DNA of 64,000 nucleotides from Clarkia xantiana subsp. parviflora. Its lineage: Eukaryota > Streptophyta > Magnoliopsida > Myrtales > Onagraceae. Shown here one piece after another: positions 49,212-59,579 of this stretch. Location of the stretch: NCBI GenBank assembly GCA_036873135.1, contig JAPTYO010000002.1, forward strand, positions 2,996,952 to 3,060,951. Direction: 5' to 3'. How positions within the stretch are numbered: position 1 is the first letter of the stretch; each line of letters opens with the position of its first letter. The translations under genes and the position numbers were made by a program. The notes below the pieces were generated by a model that did not search any database, was not told the origin of the DNA, and worked only from the letters and a program-made list of their open reading frames with translations.

Positions 49212-49250
49212 GGTTAAAGACAGAGATGTACTTGGATTATTGGAACGAAC
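47430..49250 (-). other. Unassigned region, possible non-coding or unrecognised minus-strand transcript
   Basis: Downstream (minus strand) of a strong promoter-like segment near 49.3 kb. The GC-richer block 48960-49180 looks like a first exon. One minus frame is open for about 64 codons (SLRIAGAVLPSDSDVLSY...), but without an in-frame ATG at its head. I recognise no protein in the remaining 1.5 kb. It may be a long 5' UTR/intron, a lncRNA, or a gene remnant disrupted by copy D. Confidence 0.3.
49185..49218 (-). mobile_element. Micro-insertion: poly(A) tail with 12-bp target duplication
   Basis: A 27-base T-run plus GGTTAAA is bracketed by the direct repeat GACAGAGATGTA (49173-49184 and 49219-49230). 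On the minus strand it reads as a few bases followed by poly(A). That is what an extreme 5'-truncated LINE- or SINE-type retroposition would leave. Confidence 0.7.
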
Positions 49251-49287
49251 TACAAGCTAAGTTCTGCGCAAAGATCTTGTGAGGTAT

Positions 49288-49450
49288 GCCCCATTTATAG
49301 CAGAAACTGGCGTGTTGGATCGATCAGCCGGATACTCCATTTTTTAATTTAAAAAATTCGCAAATTGCATCTTCATTGGGCTAACAGCCCATTGGGCCTA
49401 GTTTCGTGCAAAATACAATAGCAGTTAAAGCTGCGCTTAGGAGGCCCATC
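49288..49450 (-). promoter_or_regulatory. Housekeeping-type promoter: TATA box and site II motifs
   Basis: On the minus strand CTATAAATGGGG (about 49288-49299) is a good TATA box. Upstream are the GCCCATTGGGCC double motif (49388-49399) and GGCCCAT (about 49442-49448), both site II-like. A transcript would start near 49260 and run toward lower coordinates. No gene was recognised there. Confidence 0.5.
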
Positions 49451-50201
49451 AAAATTCGGATCAACCCAAAATTCATTTACTGATTAAAAAAAAATAAAAA
49501 AAAAATTCAAACATGTACATGAGAATTGAGATAACATGATAAGACAAATTAGCACCAGAAACAAATTGTTGTAACTTTAGTTACCTGAAAAATAAACTAT
49601 CGTCTATTTTCTCATTAGTTCATGACGACAAAATCACGTGCCACACACATAATTAATAATAATGACGAAAATTTAAAAAATATATGAATTGACTAAAATG
49701 TCATTCTAATCTAAACTATCTCAAAACAATACAATACAAACAACTCCTGAGATAAACAACACAAAAATATCTCGGTACCTTAGGTAAATGGATTATAATT
49801 AAACAGCTACTTGAGATAATTTACTTAAGCCTATCATACGAATCACGACCTATTTAAGATTCGATATGTTTAGAATACAATTATTTATGATATGATTAAG
49901 GTTGAGTTTGGTTGTACATTACCGAAATGTTTTTATATTTAAAAACACTCTGAGTAAAATATAAATTATTTGGTAACATACGTTCAAAGTGCATTTTAGA
50001 AGTTGAATCCACCTCTTACGCAATAAAACATCGTCGACCGTGGTCGGTCCACATTTTCGGCACATGGCTCGAGTTAAAGGTGTCGAGCTAATTAATCAAG
50101 AAAAATGATACAAATTTTGAATCAAGGACAAAGCTAGCATAGATAGATGATGAACAATAATAGGGAATGCCTTATCTCAATTTTTCGCATTGTTGGACTG
50201 A

Positions 50202-51443
50202 TCATTTTGACCTGGAGTTGCAACGATTAGAATTAGAGTAAGTGCGTCGTTGTAAATGGAAACGGAGCTGACAATCCAAGTGGCACCAGTACTTGACCGA
50301 CCCGAGAGGCCCGACATGCCACTGGGCCCGCGAGTTTCCACGGAGGCCGAAAACAACCTCGTCTCGCCTGAGGGACGAGCTCACGAGTTCCATCCGGTCT
50401 GGGTCGAGAGGTACGGGCTGTGACTGGACCACATAGTGAAACTCCTTCCAACTGTTCTTCTCTACGTTGAAGGGGCCCGACACGAGGTTTGCAATCTCCA
50501 TGCTGCCGTAGCTCAGTATGAGGCTCATGTTCTGGAAGCTGGCGTGGGCTTTCATGTTGTCGTTCTCGGCTCGAACCATGATCGACACCTGTAAGGGTCC
50601 CACTACATGTTAAATTATACATATATAGTCCAAGTGTCTCATTGTTTGTTAGGTTTTCTTCTTCTGAAATCCTATATATGATGTGAATTGTGAACCCTAA
50701 AAACATGGAGATTATTATTTTTGAAGGGTAATTTGTCTTTTAATACAATATGTTTGACTAAAATTGATTTGGTTAGGGTTGTACAGGTCTTGTGATCCTA
50801 ACCAGAATTTGTTCCTAACCAGAGTCTGATCCAAGTATGAGTCGGTCCTGGTTAGGTCAATTAAACCTAGGGTCTGATTATTTAGGAACTAATTTGTAAA
50901 AGAAAAAAAAAGAAGTTAGGAATATAAAATTGGAATTAAACTGAACAAAATGAAAAATTAAAATCAAGTCACATATAAGGCACATACTACTTAACGGTTA
51001 AAACTAATAATCAACTATCAGATGCACCAAAAATATTAAAAAAAAAATATTGCACCAAAAATTAATTTTGGTCAAAGTAAAAAAAAACCATCAACCCAAA
51101 ATTAAATATATAATCATAAGTTTGAAAGCATATTTAACATTTCGAAAAGTTGGGGACACAATATATATATATATATATATATAGCCCACCGGCCTTGATA
51201 GGGTTGGTCCCTAGAGACCTGGGTGACCAGGAGGCCGGCTTGGTCGTAGCGGAAGGTGTCGAGGGTGGCTGAGATGACGGCGAGAAAGGGGATGCGGGGA
51301 TGGATTGCGATGTACCCGCTGAAGACAGCAATTCCGGCAACTATGACGGCCACTGCGAGGATGGTGCATATTATGGCGGCGCACCAGAGGAGGGGGTGGG
51401 TCCGGCCACGCCGGGTCACCACCACGTAGTGATTCGGGGTCAT
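50202..51443 (-). CDS. NDR1/HIN1-like (NHL) LEA_2-domain membrane protein
   Basis: Two minus-strand exons, 51219-51443 and 50202-50588, join as ACCCAG/GTCTCT ... TTACAG/GTGTCG in phase 0 to give 203 aa. A short cytosolic N-terminus (MTPNHYVVVTRRGRTHPLLW) is followed by one membrane span (about 18-45, CAAIICTILAVAVIVAGIAV). An LEA_2-type beta domain follows (PFLAVISATLDTFRYDQAGLLVTQ, then VRAENDNMKAHASFQNMSLILSYG). NHL proteins sit in the plasma membrane or cell wall interface; several act in pathogen responses. Length is near the usual 200-220 aa. The donor is weak beyond the GT. The 630-bp intron carries a (TA)n tract and an old repeat. The ATG at 51443 is the first in frame before the membrane span. 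Confidence 0.87.
50860..51085. repeat. Diverged transposon remnant in the NHL intron
   Basis: Motifs such as GGAACTAATTTGTAAAAG, AAGTTAGGAATA, ACGGTTAAAACTAATAATCAAC and GCACCAAAAATTAATTTTGGTCAAA follow the order seen in the Mutator-like MITE at 61272-61622. A truncated relative. Confidence 0.5.
51161..51183. repeat. (TA)n microsatellite in the NHL intron
   Basis: About eleven TA units, 36 bp from the NHL splice donor. Confidence 0.9.
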
Positions 51444-51539
51444 TGCTCTGGCGGACCGATGGTCGTCGGAGAGGACAACATCCGATGAATGAATATATGT
51501 CCGAAAGTGAGGAGGGGTAATGCGAGTTATACGTTAAGA

Positions 51540-52880
51540 GTTTGGTCTTCTTTCTTATTTTTTTATTTAGTCTCGTCTTATATATGGTTCTTTGCTCTAA
51601 TTGGTGGGGAAGGTTTTGGTATCTTGCTTGCTTCCTTCTAATTGTACATATATATCAACTTTGCTTAAATATGAAGAGTTCATAACTTCATATATATTTT
51701 TAGTAGAAATTTCTCATTAAAAAGATGCATGCAAATGATCTTAATTCTCGAATCTATGAAATATCATATTGATACGGTTAGTTGTGATATTATGAAAATC
51801 TCATCTCTCAAATATTATGATTTCAGAACGACGTGTGTGGTCATCATAAACGTAGAAAATTGATATCATTAAGGTAGTTGTTCAAATTATTTACCCACTA
51901 TAATTTTTACAAAAATTATGATAATTTTTTGATAATTAAAAAATTACATAAATAATTACGAATATAGTATATAAATGAGCACGCAATTGTTTTAAATAAT
52001 GATTGTCATAATTTAAAATTTACTTTATAGAAAAAAATACAAATAATACGTAAAAGAAGTTGTCAACCAAAATAAAAATTAACACACATATATATGAGAT
52101 TACATAGAATTGACACACACCTAAATTGTTAGAGATATTCAACTAAATCCTCATGTAATTATATATTATTACTATATTTGGCGGTGTGCGAGATGGTTGA
52201 TAGGTATAACTATTGATACAATAATTATGATTAATCAAATTCATTAAATCGATCTTCTTTCGTCGTAATCGACATATAATTGTTCTTCACCAATTATCAT
52301 ATCTTGATTTATCATCGTCAGCAAATTCATACATGCACATATTAATGGGATACATATAGTAAATCTATTATAGATATTAATCATATATTTTTACCATTGA
52401 TTTTTCAATACACGTAAATTAGAATATATTGTATGTTATTCTAAAAAAATAATTTTTACAATAATATATCATAAACAAAATATCTTCATTTGATATAATA
52501 TAATAAGTAAATCAAACGGAAATATATTACATATGCATTGAAATGGTATAATATTTTTTTAGTAAAAAATATTTCATATTTAATAATATGGAATTCATTT
52601 ACTATTTCAAAATTTAGAATTGACAGTTGTGCCACGTGGTGAAATACAATCAAGTTGAGTTGGGAATCTCTAAAATTGATTCGAAGTTAAACAGTGGTTA
52701 TTTCGGTTCACTTAATTATTTAGCTTAATATTAAAAATGACTGATTATAACTTGTGTCATTATCTGACTTAGTGTAGTTACCGTATATAATCAAAGAGAA
52801 AAGTAAAAGAAATGAATAAAAAAATATTAAAAAGTTAGCACATGAACGGTAACGTGGAGAGAGTAATAGGGATTGTACAA
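51540..52880. other. AT-rich intergenic, nothing recognised
   Basis: NHL promoter side and spacer. No supported gene or element. Confidence 0.45.
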
Positions 52881-52889
52881 CTCCTGTCT

Positions 52890-53110
52890 CTATCGATAAT
52901 GGAAAAATAATAATATTTATAATTAGAGTCACGTTTACTGGCGTCCAGTGAAAAATATTAGAATTAGGAACTTCCGTTTAAGAACTAGAAACTTTCACTG
53001 AAATTTAAATTTATATTTAATCATTTGTAGGAACTATCTGTAAATATTACTAAAAACTTTCTATAATAGTAAATTTAAAACATAAAATTATGAAGTACAC
53101 TATATTGAAA
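52890..53110. repeat. Dispersed repeat, copy 2 (related to 17955-18195)
   Basis: Same motif order as 17955-18195, ending GAAAGTGCTCTATAATT against GCAAGTGCTCTAAGATA. Diverged. Confidence 0.55.
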
Positions 53111-53119
53111 GTGCTCTAT

Positions 53120-54300
53120 AATTCGTTAAAATTATTATTCATAGCCTTCTCGCACATCCGCTTGGACTCAATTTGCTGAATTCAGTCCAACATTATGGGC
53201 ATCACTCTTAGTCTTATGATCATTGTGAATGATTGTTTGTGCGAATTCGAGGGGCATTTATGTCCATCTCTCACGATAGTTTGATTCCTTACGCGTTGGA
53301 TTCAGCGTAGGTGTCATTAGACTCATTACGCTTAATAAAACTTTTAAATCAAACTTTTAATCAATTTTTTTTTAAAAAAAATTGAACTTGTGGGAGAGAC
53401 ACCACTTTTAAGTTAATCTTCATTTTTTATTTTTACTTGCTTTTAAGTTAATGTTTGAAAACAACGGTTTACTCTTTACTTTTTTTTAAATGGGTACACT
53501 AGAGATGAAGCCAATATTTATCTTCCAGTAGCAATATTGAATTTGTAGCATACAATCAAAATAAATAAATTTCATATCGTGGAGAAAATTTAAGATTTTA
53601 AAGAAGGAAATATAGTATAACTACACTTTTTTGAGCAAAAACTACACATATAAAAAGTTGATTAGGATGAGGAACTCGTCCTATAATAGCTCGATCATCC
53701 ATGGACATCATACATGTACACATATGGTCGTATACTAGGCTTCGAGACCAACGTTTGTAACTCTTTTTCATAAGCTAATTCAACTTGTTGACAAAGATTT
53801 GTCGGTACACGCACTCTTAAACATGAATTATTATTATTATTTTTAGTTGTTAGTATATATTATCTAGTAGTACGTAGTAATTAAACACCAGTCATCATCA
53901 ACTTAAACTAGGTAATGGGGGGAGGAGATATTATAAGTGTAAGCACAAGTTGTTGCCCCAATATATATATGTTTCCAATTAATGAAAAAGGTTGTTATCA
54001 AGGTCTGCCACTCCTTAAACAATTGAGAGATTCCAATCCGATTCCAATCATGTTGTGTAGCACTTGCAATCTCTCTCCCCAGTGGTTTGTGTCAAAAGCT
54101 GCTTCCTAATTTGGAAGGAGTCCCAAGATGTTATCTTCTTTCCATTCCTGGAAATATTCCCATGTTTAAGTGTTGTTTACTCCTCCACTGCATAGTGAAC
54201 TCAATTACTATATGCACAAGTAGCCAGCAACCCCTCTCAACTACTGCATTCCACTCCTTCATTATATTATCATAAATACCGAACCTCGAATCGACTCTCT
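53120..54300. other. Intergenic and CEP gene promoter
   Basis: No further gene supported. The 64-codon open frame at 53915 and the 62-codon frame at 54087 have no family features. Confidence 0.4.
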
Positions 54301-54356
54301 ATTCGCCAATCGCTAAATTTAAACATCTTAAGTAAGCTATATATCATCGAATATAT

Positions 54357-54602
54357 ATGGATCGAAACTTGCTTATGATTCTCCTTCTCCTCGGTGTCCA
54401 TCAGGTCGGAGCGTCGAGGGCGGGACCCACAATCAGCCACGTTGCAATGTCGACACCCCATTCTTCTTCATCCTCCATTGGTGTTGACTTGGTCAACAAG
54501 ATTTACCGTCAGAAGATGATTGAGGCCGATGCGTTTCGCCCAACGAGCCCTGGCCGAAGCCCTGGTGCGGGTCATCAACAGCCACCAGGCTTGGCAGTAT
54601 AG
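54357..54602 (+). CDS. CEP (C-terminally encoded peptide) hormone precursor
   Basis: An 81-aa frame with the three-part layout of CEP prepropeptides. A signal peptide (about 1-20, MDRNLLMILLLLGVHQVGAS) directs secretion. A variable Ser-rich middle follows. Residues 59-73 (AFRPTSPGRSPGAGH) match the CEP consensus (xFRPTxPGxSPGxGH). The prolines at 62, 65 and 69 are at the positions usually hydroxylated. The mature 15-mer is released into the apoplast and is sensed by CEPR-type receptor kinases; known members control root growth and systemic nitrogen-demand signalling. The extra C-terminal tail of eight residues (QQPPGLAV) after the histidine must be trimmed. Only one CEP motif is present. No intron is needed, as is usual for the family. 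Confidence 0.93.
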   Translation: MDRNLLMILLLLGVHQVGASRAGPTISHVAMSTPHSSSSSIGVDLVNKIYRQKMIEADAFRPTSPGRSPGAGHQQPPGLAV

Positions 54603-54649
54603 ATCGATAGTGGAGGAGTATCTATCATATTGGAGAAGAGATCATTTAG

Positions 54650-55550
54650 AGCTTGCTTTAGAAGATCAGAGGTGAATGGTCGATTACATCTGCAAGCGTT
54701 CATGCTTGGTTAGCTGCTCTAGGGTTTGTCATCTTTAGGGTTTATGTTCATAGAGACATAGACTATATGAGATGTGTTTCTCTGTTTGAAACTTCAGATA
54801 AGTAATAGTTAAAAATAGTTCTTTTAATTGCTTGGGTATACGTGTGTTTACGCAGAGATGAGCAATGAATATTTTGTATGATTCGAATTCACTGAAGAAT
54901 TGGTTTATCTTTGAGTTTAGTATCTAAAGAATTATAATTTTTCTTGATTCTGCTAGATTATTTTAGAAAATATCAAACTGCTGAACTAGTGAATTTAAAT
55001 TTTCAAATGAATTTTGGAGTTTCTCAATTTACGTTGCTGAAATGTCCACATAGTACAAACGACAATTCTAAATTTTAATACACACAAAAAAAAACATCAT
55101 TAATAATGTTATATAATTATAATTAACGACTATAAATCGATTTGTTTTCATTAATTTTAATATAGTATTATTTTACTTTACGAACGATTTTCATATCAAA
55201 GTTGGAAGTTACACAACTACTTTCGATATTTTCTTCGTTTTTGTTTAGCTAGTAAATATTTTCTTTGTTGGAATGAGAATTCTAACTAAAATGAATATAT
55301 TTTCTAATAATGACTGCGTTGAAAGTAGAAAGCGACTTGAATAAATTTTGAAGATAACAACTGGCAGCCACATTGAAGGTTTTACACTATTATCGTATTA
55401 CATGTCACGATTGGCGGTCACACCATGCTATTAATATAATAAGTTATAAAAACTTGGTATTTTAGTATTTGGATTTCATAATAATATTATTTATGAATTT
55501 TTTTTAAAATACAATATGCTCTTAGATATATAGATTGATTATTTAATAAT
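54650..55550. other. CEP 3' flank and AT-rich intergenic
   Basis: No gene recognised. The first 200 bp probably include the CEP 3' UTR. Confidence 0.4.
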
Positions 55551-55554
55551 TAAG

Positions 55555-55665
55555 TTTATATTACAATATACATTACAAAACATTCTAAGTACTGTAATCT
55601 AACCAAATATTGCAATCTAACATTACATTACTTAATCCACAAACACGTGTCAAATGCCCCGTAAG
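55555..55665. repeat. Fragment of the ATTACA-rich Harbinger-type MITE
   Basis: CATTACAAAACATTCTAAGT, CTGTAATCTAACC and AACATTACATTACTTAATC, ending GTCAAATGCCCC, follow the 3' part of the element at 14289-15090. It lacks clean termini, so it is a decayed fragment. Confidence 0.5.
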
Positions 55666-55734
55666 CCTAAACAAATAGTCGTCACTAACTTAAAAAAAAT
55701 CTCAACCATAATATTTTGTGGATTTCGTATTATT

Positions 55735-55910
55735 GTTATCAGAATCGGATCGAATAGGCAGTCCGATTGAAAATCAGATCGAACCGGCAGTTTGATTCGA
55801 TATCAGATCTTTAGACGGCCCGATTTGATTAAAAGCCCGGAATGTAGGTGAACTCGAACTAACATTCTTATTTTTGGAACCGGCCGTTATGGAACCGACC
55901 GGTTATAGTG
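55735..55910. repeat. AACCGG-rich dispersed repeat, second copy
   Basis: Motifs CAGAATCGGATCGAA, GATCGAACCGGCAG, GGAACCGGCCGTTATGGAACC and CCGACCGGTTATAG. Related to 7110-7460. Class unknown. Confidence 0.45.
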
Positions 55911-56234
55911 GATGGGTAGAATCACTAGTGCTTGTTGTTATATTAAAAGATCCAGTTCTTATTCTAACCATCATTCTCAGTACTCATGGTTCAAGGTCTT
56001 AGTTTCTCATCTTTTGATCCTTACTTCAACGATTCATCAGCACTTGCAGAAGGTCCGTGGACTCCAAATTATTAGTATGCAATGCACATTTGTTGCCTTT
56101 GCTGCAAAATCCTTTATAACAGAAGTAACAAAGGATTCAAGTTTGGTTCTTAGGCTGTGAAGGGACAGAAACCGATGAGCGCATGTTGAATTTGACCGAA
56201 GAGGCCCGGGTTGAATCAAAATTCAAGGGATTCT

Positions 56235-56800
56235 TGTTGGGTATAAAAAGGAATACCTAAAAAGAGATTAAGTGTATACCGAAAGCCTTCACTCACAAGT
56301 TCGAACTTATGGGACAGTTGGTTAAGGCGTACGTCTTATTCCCTAACAGTGGTATCAGAGTCGAGAGTTTGATTCCCGGGAGCGGCAAAAATGAAGAAGT
56401 GAAGGGGAATAGATGTGGATACCTCCCATAAAAAAATGAAAAAAAAAGGGCCAGTGTGGGCCGGGTTGAAGTCATAGGTACGGCCGGAGTGGCCGGGTTG
56501 ATGGGCACGGACCTAGTGAGAGGTCCGGTGTAAACTGTTGTTTGCAAACACAGTTATAGAGGGTGTTGAACCTCCTGGAGGGCCGAGGTGGCCAAGTAAA
56601 AGCCCATGTTTACGGACCTGTAAAAACCCATGTGTACGGACTAAGTAATGAGTCCGGTGTAAACCGATGTTCGCAAACATCAGTTTAAGGGAGGGTATGT
56701 TGGGTATAAAAAGGAATACCTAAAAAGAGATTAAGTGTATACCGAAAGCCTTCAATCACAAGATCGAACTTATGGGACAGGTACGTCTTATTCCCTAACA
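56235..56800 (+). mobile_element. Complete TRIM (miniature LTR retrotransposon)
   Basis: LTRs at 56235-56348 (114 bp) and 56698-56800 (103 bp) begin TGTTGGGTATAAAAAGG and end TTCCCTAACA. They differ mainly by an 11-bp stretch (TTGGTTAAGGC) present only in the 5' LTR. TGGTATCAGAGT (56350-56361) directly after the 5' LTR is an initiator-Met tRNA primer site. The polypurine AAGGGAGGG (56687-56695) precedes the 3' LTR. The duplication ATTCT flanks both ends (56230-56234 and 56801-56805). The 350-bp interior has no gag or pol, so it depends on proteins of another retrotransposon. Confidence 0.95.
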
Positions 56801-56805
56801 ATTCT

Positions 56806-57600
56806 AGGTTTCAAATAATTTTTCCCCAGCTGTCAGAAAGGATGGTGGTTGATGATTTGAAGCAATTGAATAAGGAGATGGACTGAAAGTGTTTGAGCTC
56901 GAAGAATTGAGGCGTGATTCGAGGATTTGCAGAACATTCAAGTGAGTTGTCGTGAACATGACCGATGTTCAGCGCCGTGACATACCAGAGGCCATTATCA
57001 AACACCTTCCTGCGAATGCACGGTGCTGGAGGTAAGATGTTGGAATGATGAACCTCTGTAGCTTCGGTGCCGATGGAGTTAGCCTTTAGGCACAGTGTCA
57101 TCGTCGGTGAAAGAGTGTGTCTATTTGAGAAACTTGTTGATGATCTTGTTGCAGCTTTCAGCATTGGCGGCGGCTGGTAATGTAGGAGATGGATTGGCAT
57201 AGACAATGAGCTTCTTCCACTTCTTGAGGTTCTCCTTAAGCCAACAATTTCTCTGATTTTGTTTGACTTCTTCGAGGAATCCATGGCAGATCTGGGCGAA
57301 GGTCGGGGTTGTGGGCCAGGGCGCGGCATGCGTTGACACCAATGATTTCGAGGCAGATAATTTTCACATTGAATTGGAGGGAGAGGTTATCGATGATGAC
57401 GGTGGATTCCGGGATGAAGATGACTGTGGCGCCGATATAAGGTTGATTTTCTTTGTTGGTGTTCTTTCTGATCTTTACTCATTTCATTGCTCCATCGAAA
57501 ATTCCCTCTGCCCCTACCGTACTCCAGCTTGGTAGTGAGTGAGATGGAGGAGGTTGGGAAGAAATACTGTGCGCGTAAGGATTATTTCGGGGTAGGTTTG
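56806..57600. other. GC-richer segment with open frames, no family recognised
   Basis: A 172-codon minus frame (56811-57329) and overlapping plus frames occur, but none shows a domain, signal peptide or codon pattern I can support. It may be the remnant of an old gene interrupted by the TRIM, since 55912-56234 before the TRIM has similar composition. Confidence 0.3.
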
Positions 57601-57609
57601 AAGTCATGA

Positions 57610-58410
57610 TTTGATGATTATTCGTTATTAATCAAAATTGTCTCTCATATTTAATGAAAGTAACGAATTAATTTATGAAAGAGTTATATATTGGATTTCT
57701 CTCGGTCTATAGTATTCGTTGTGCGTTGTAATAGATACCTACCATAAATATGTTGAATTTATAAAATTCACTTATTTGCACACGATCATTAAGAGCTTGA
57801 TTCCCTCAACACGGATAATCGCCTAAAACATTGTTGCAAATGTTAATATTTGGGGAATGAGGCTATTGGGGTGCGCAGTTTTTGTTTATATCGTCCCAGT
57901 GGCTCAAGTCAGCGTTAAAGACCACATTCTTGGCTAGGATTTCGATTGACGTTGATACAAACATACTTAGCCCTGTAATAAGGGTCATATCGACAATGCG
58001 TGAATCACACCGCAATGCTCAGTTGTGTTAGGCGGATTTAATTAAATTCTTGAAACACAATATTTACTCTACCGAGTGTCCGAAACTGATCCCGATATAT
58101 GGTTGAATACATTTTACTATCAAAGTATCCTTACTACTTGAATACTTTTACTGAGATTCAATTCAATGATCGTTGCTTTGGTTTTGGGTCGCGCGAACAA
58201 AGAAAACGTCCATACTGAAAATTATGTGTAAACCAAGTTGAATCGATTCAAAGGGATTGAAAGAAAAAGATGGTCAGTAATCATCACGAGTTTCTTACTC
58301 TTATATTTACTAGGTGGCCACCAACCCGATATGTGTATTAGGTTGTGAACATTAGTGCGGATGGTCCCAAAGTTTATAATCCGATGTGATTGGACCTAAG
58401 AAACATACAT
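57610..58410. other. Intergenic, nothing recognised
   Basis: No supported gene, RNA or element. Confidence 0.4.
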
Positions 58411-58420
58411 GACTAATCAA

Positions 58421-58948
58421 GGGTTAACATGTCTTTTGGTCCATGATGTTTGACCTTTTTTGGGTTTTGGTCCATGATGTTTTTTTTTTTCTAGTTTTGG
58501 TACCATATGTTTGCAGATTTTTTCTAGTTTTGGTCCGACCGTTACCTTCCGTCCATTTTTTGACATGTACAAGTCACGTGATCCACCCCTAAACTTTCAA
58601 TTTTTTTCAATTTAGTGCCTCTAATACTTTCCTAGCCTTTTTTTTTGTTCAATTTAGTCCCGAAGTTTCAAAATTTCAATTGGACCTATTGTCCAATTGA
58701 GGTCAATTTTGAAATGTCGGGACTAAATTGAAAAAAAAAAAAGGTTAAGAAAGTATTAGAGGGACTAAATTTAAAGTTTAGAGTGGATCACGTGACTTGA
58801 ACATGTCAAAAAATGGACGGAATGCAACAGTTAGACCAAAACTAGAAAAATCCGCAAACATATGGTACCAAAACTAGGTAAAAAAAAACATCATTGACCA
58901 AAATCCAAAAGTTGTCAAACATCATGGACCAAAAGACCTGTTAACCCC
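58421..58948. mobile_element. Foldback Mutator-like MITE with 9-bp target duplication
   Basis: Long inverted repeats (GGGTTAACATGTCTTTTGGT ... ACCAAAAGACCTGTTAACCC), with internal pairs such as TGGTACCATATGTTTGCAGA and CGCAAACATATGGTACCA. Flanked by ACTAATCAA at 58412-58420 and 58949-58957. The arms are about 200 bp. No coding capacity. Confidence 0.93.
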
Positions 58949-59129
58949 ACTAATCAATGATGCAAGACGAACTTTTATTTCAACAGGAACAACCTAATCA
59001 TTTGTACAAGCTAAAATACTCCCAATAGATGAGTAACACAGTTTTGTTAGTGCTCACCGGTTGCACGGCTCACCTCGTAAGCTTAATTATGCCAAAATTG
59101 TAGGGTAATTAAAGATACAAGATTTCATA

Positions 59130-59570
59130 AAAGATGCATCTGCAGCGAATAAGGCCGATCTAGAGAAGTTGCGGAATACTTTGAAACTGGCGAGTCAAAA
59201 TCTTAATATATCTCCAGTACCTTTGATCTTGAGAACTATGACAATTTACCATTTCAGCACACGCAATAGATTTGAAAGACCAGAAAAATCCATTAAATTG
59301 GTGTATTCTAAACTAAGCTTAAACATTGAACTCCAAAATTCTTTTTATTATTAGGTCAAAGAAGATAACTATGCGGTTCGTGCTCGGATCGAGTCCCTTA
59401 AGAAGAAGAAGAGACAAAAAATGGTAGCACTAGTTGAGAATGTGGGAGTTGCTGCTTTTCTCTGATATCTCTCTCTCATGGATTTGCTTAATGTGTAACT
59501 GCAAATTTTTATCCTAGGTGGGACAGTAAGTATATCTCCTACTTCTGATGAAAGGCACTACTTCTGATGA
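59130..59570 (+). pseudogene. Possible 3'-end gene fragment, coiled-coil type
   Basis: Three short open pieces in plus orientation look like consecutive exons: ASAANKADLEKLRNTLKLASQ (about 59133-59200), VKEDNYAVRARIESLKKKKR (about 59355-59461) and GTVSISPTSDERHYF (about 59519-59570, after TATCCTAG). They are charged and helix-prone. No start exon is visible upstream, where the Mutator-like MITE sits. I do not recognise the family. It may be the remnant of a truncated gene. Confidence 0.3.
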
Positions 59571-59579
59571 AAGGCAATA

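Noticed and set aside
56811..57329. 172-codon minus-strand open frame as a gene
   Set aside because: No domain or conserved motif, and frames on the opposite strand are also open. Kept only as an unassigned segment.
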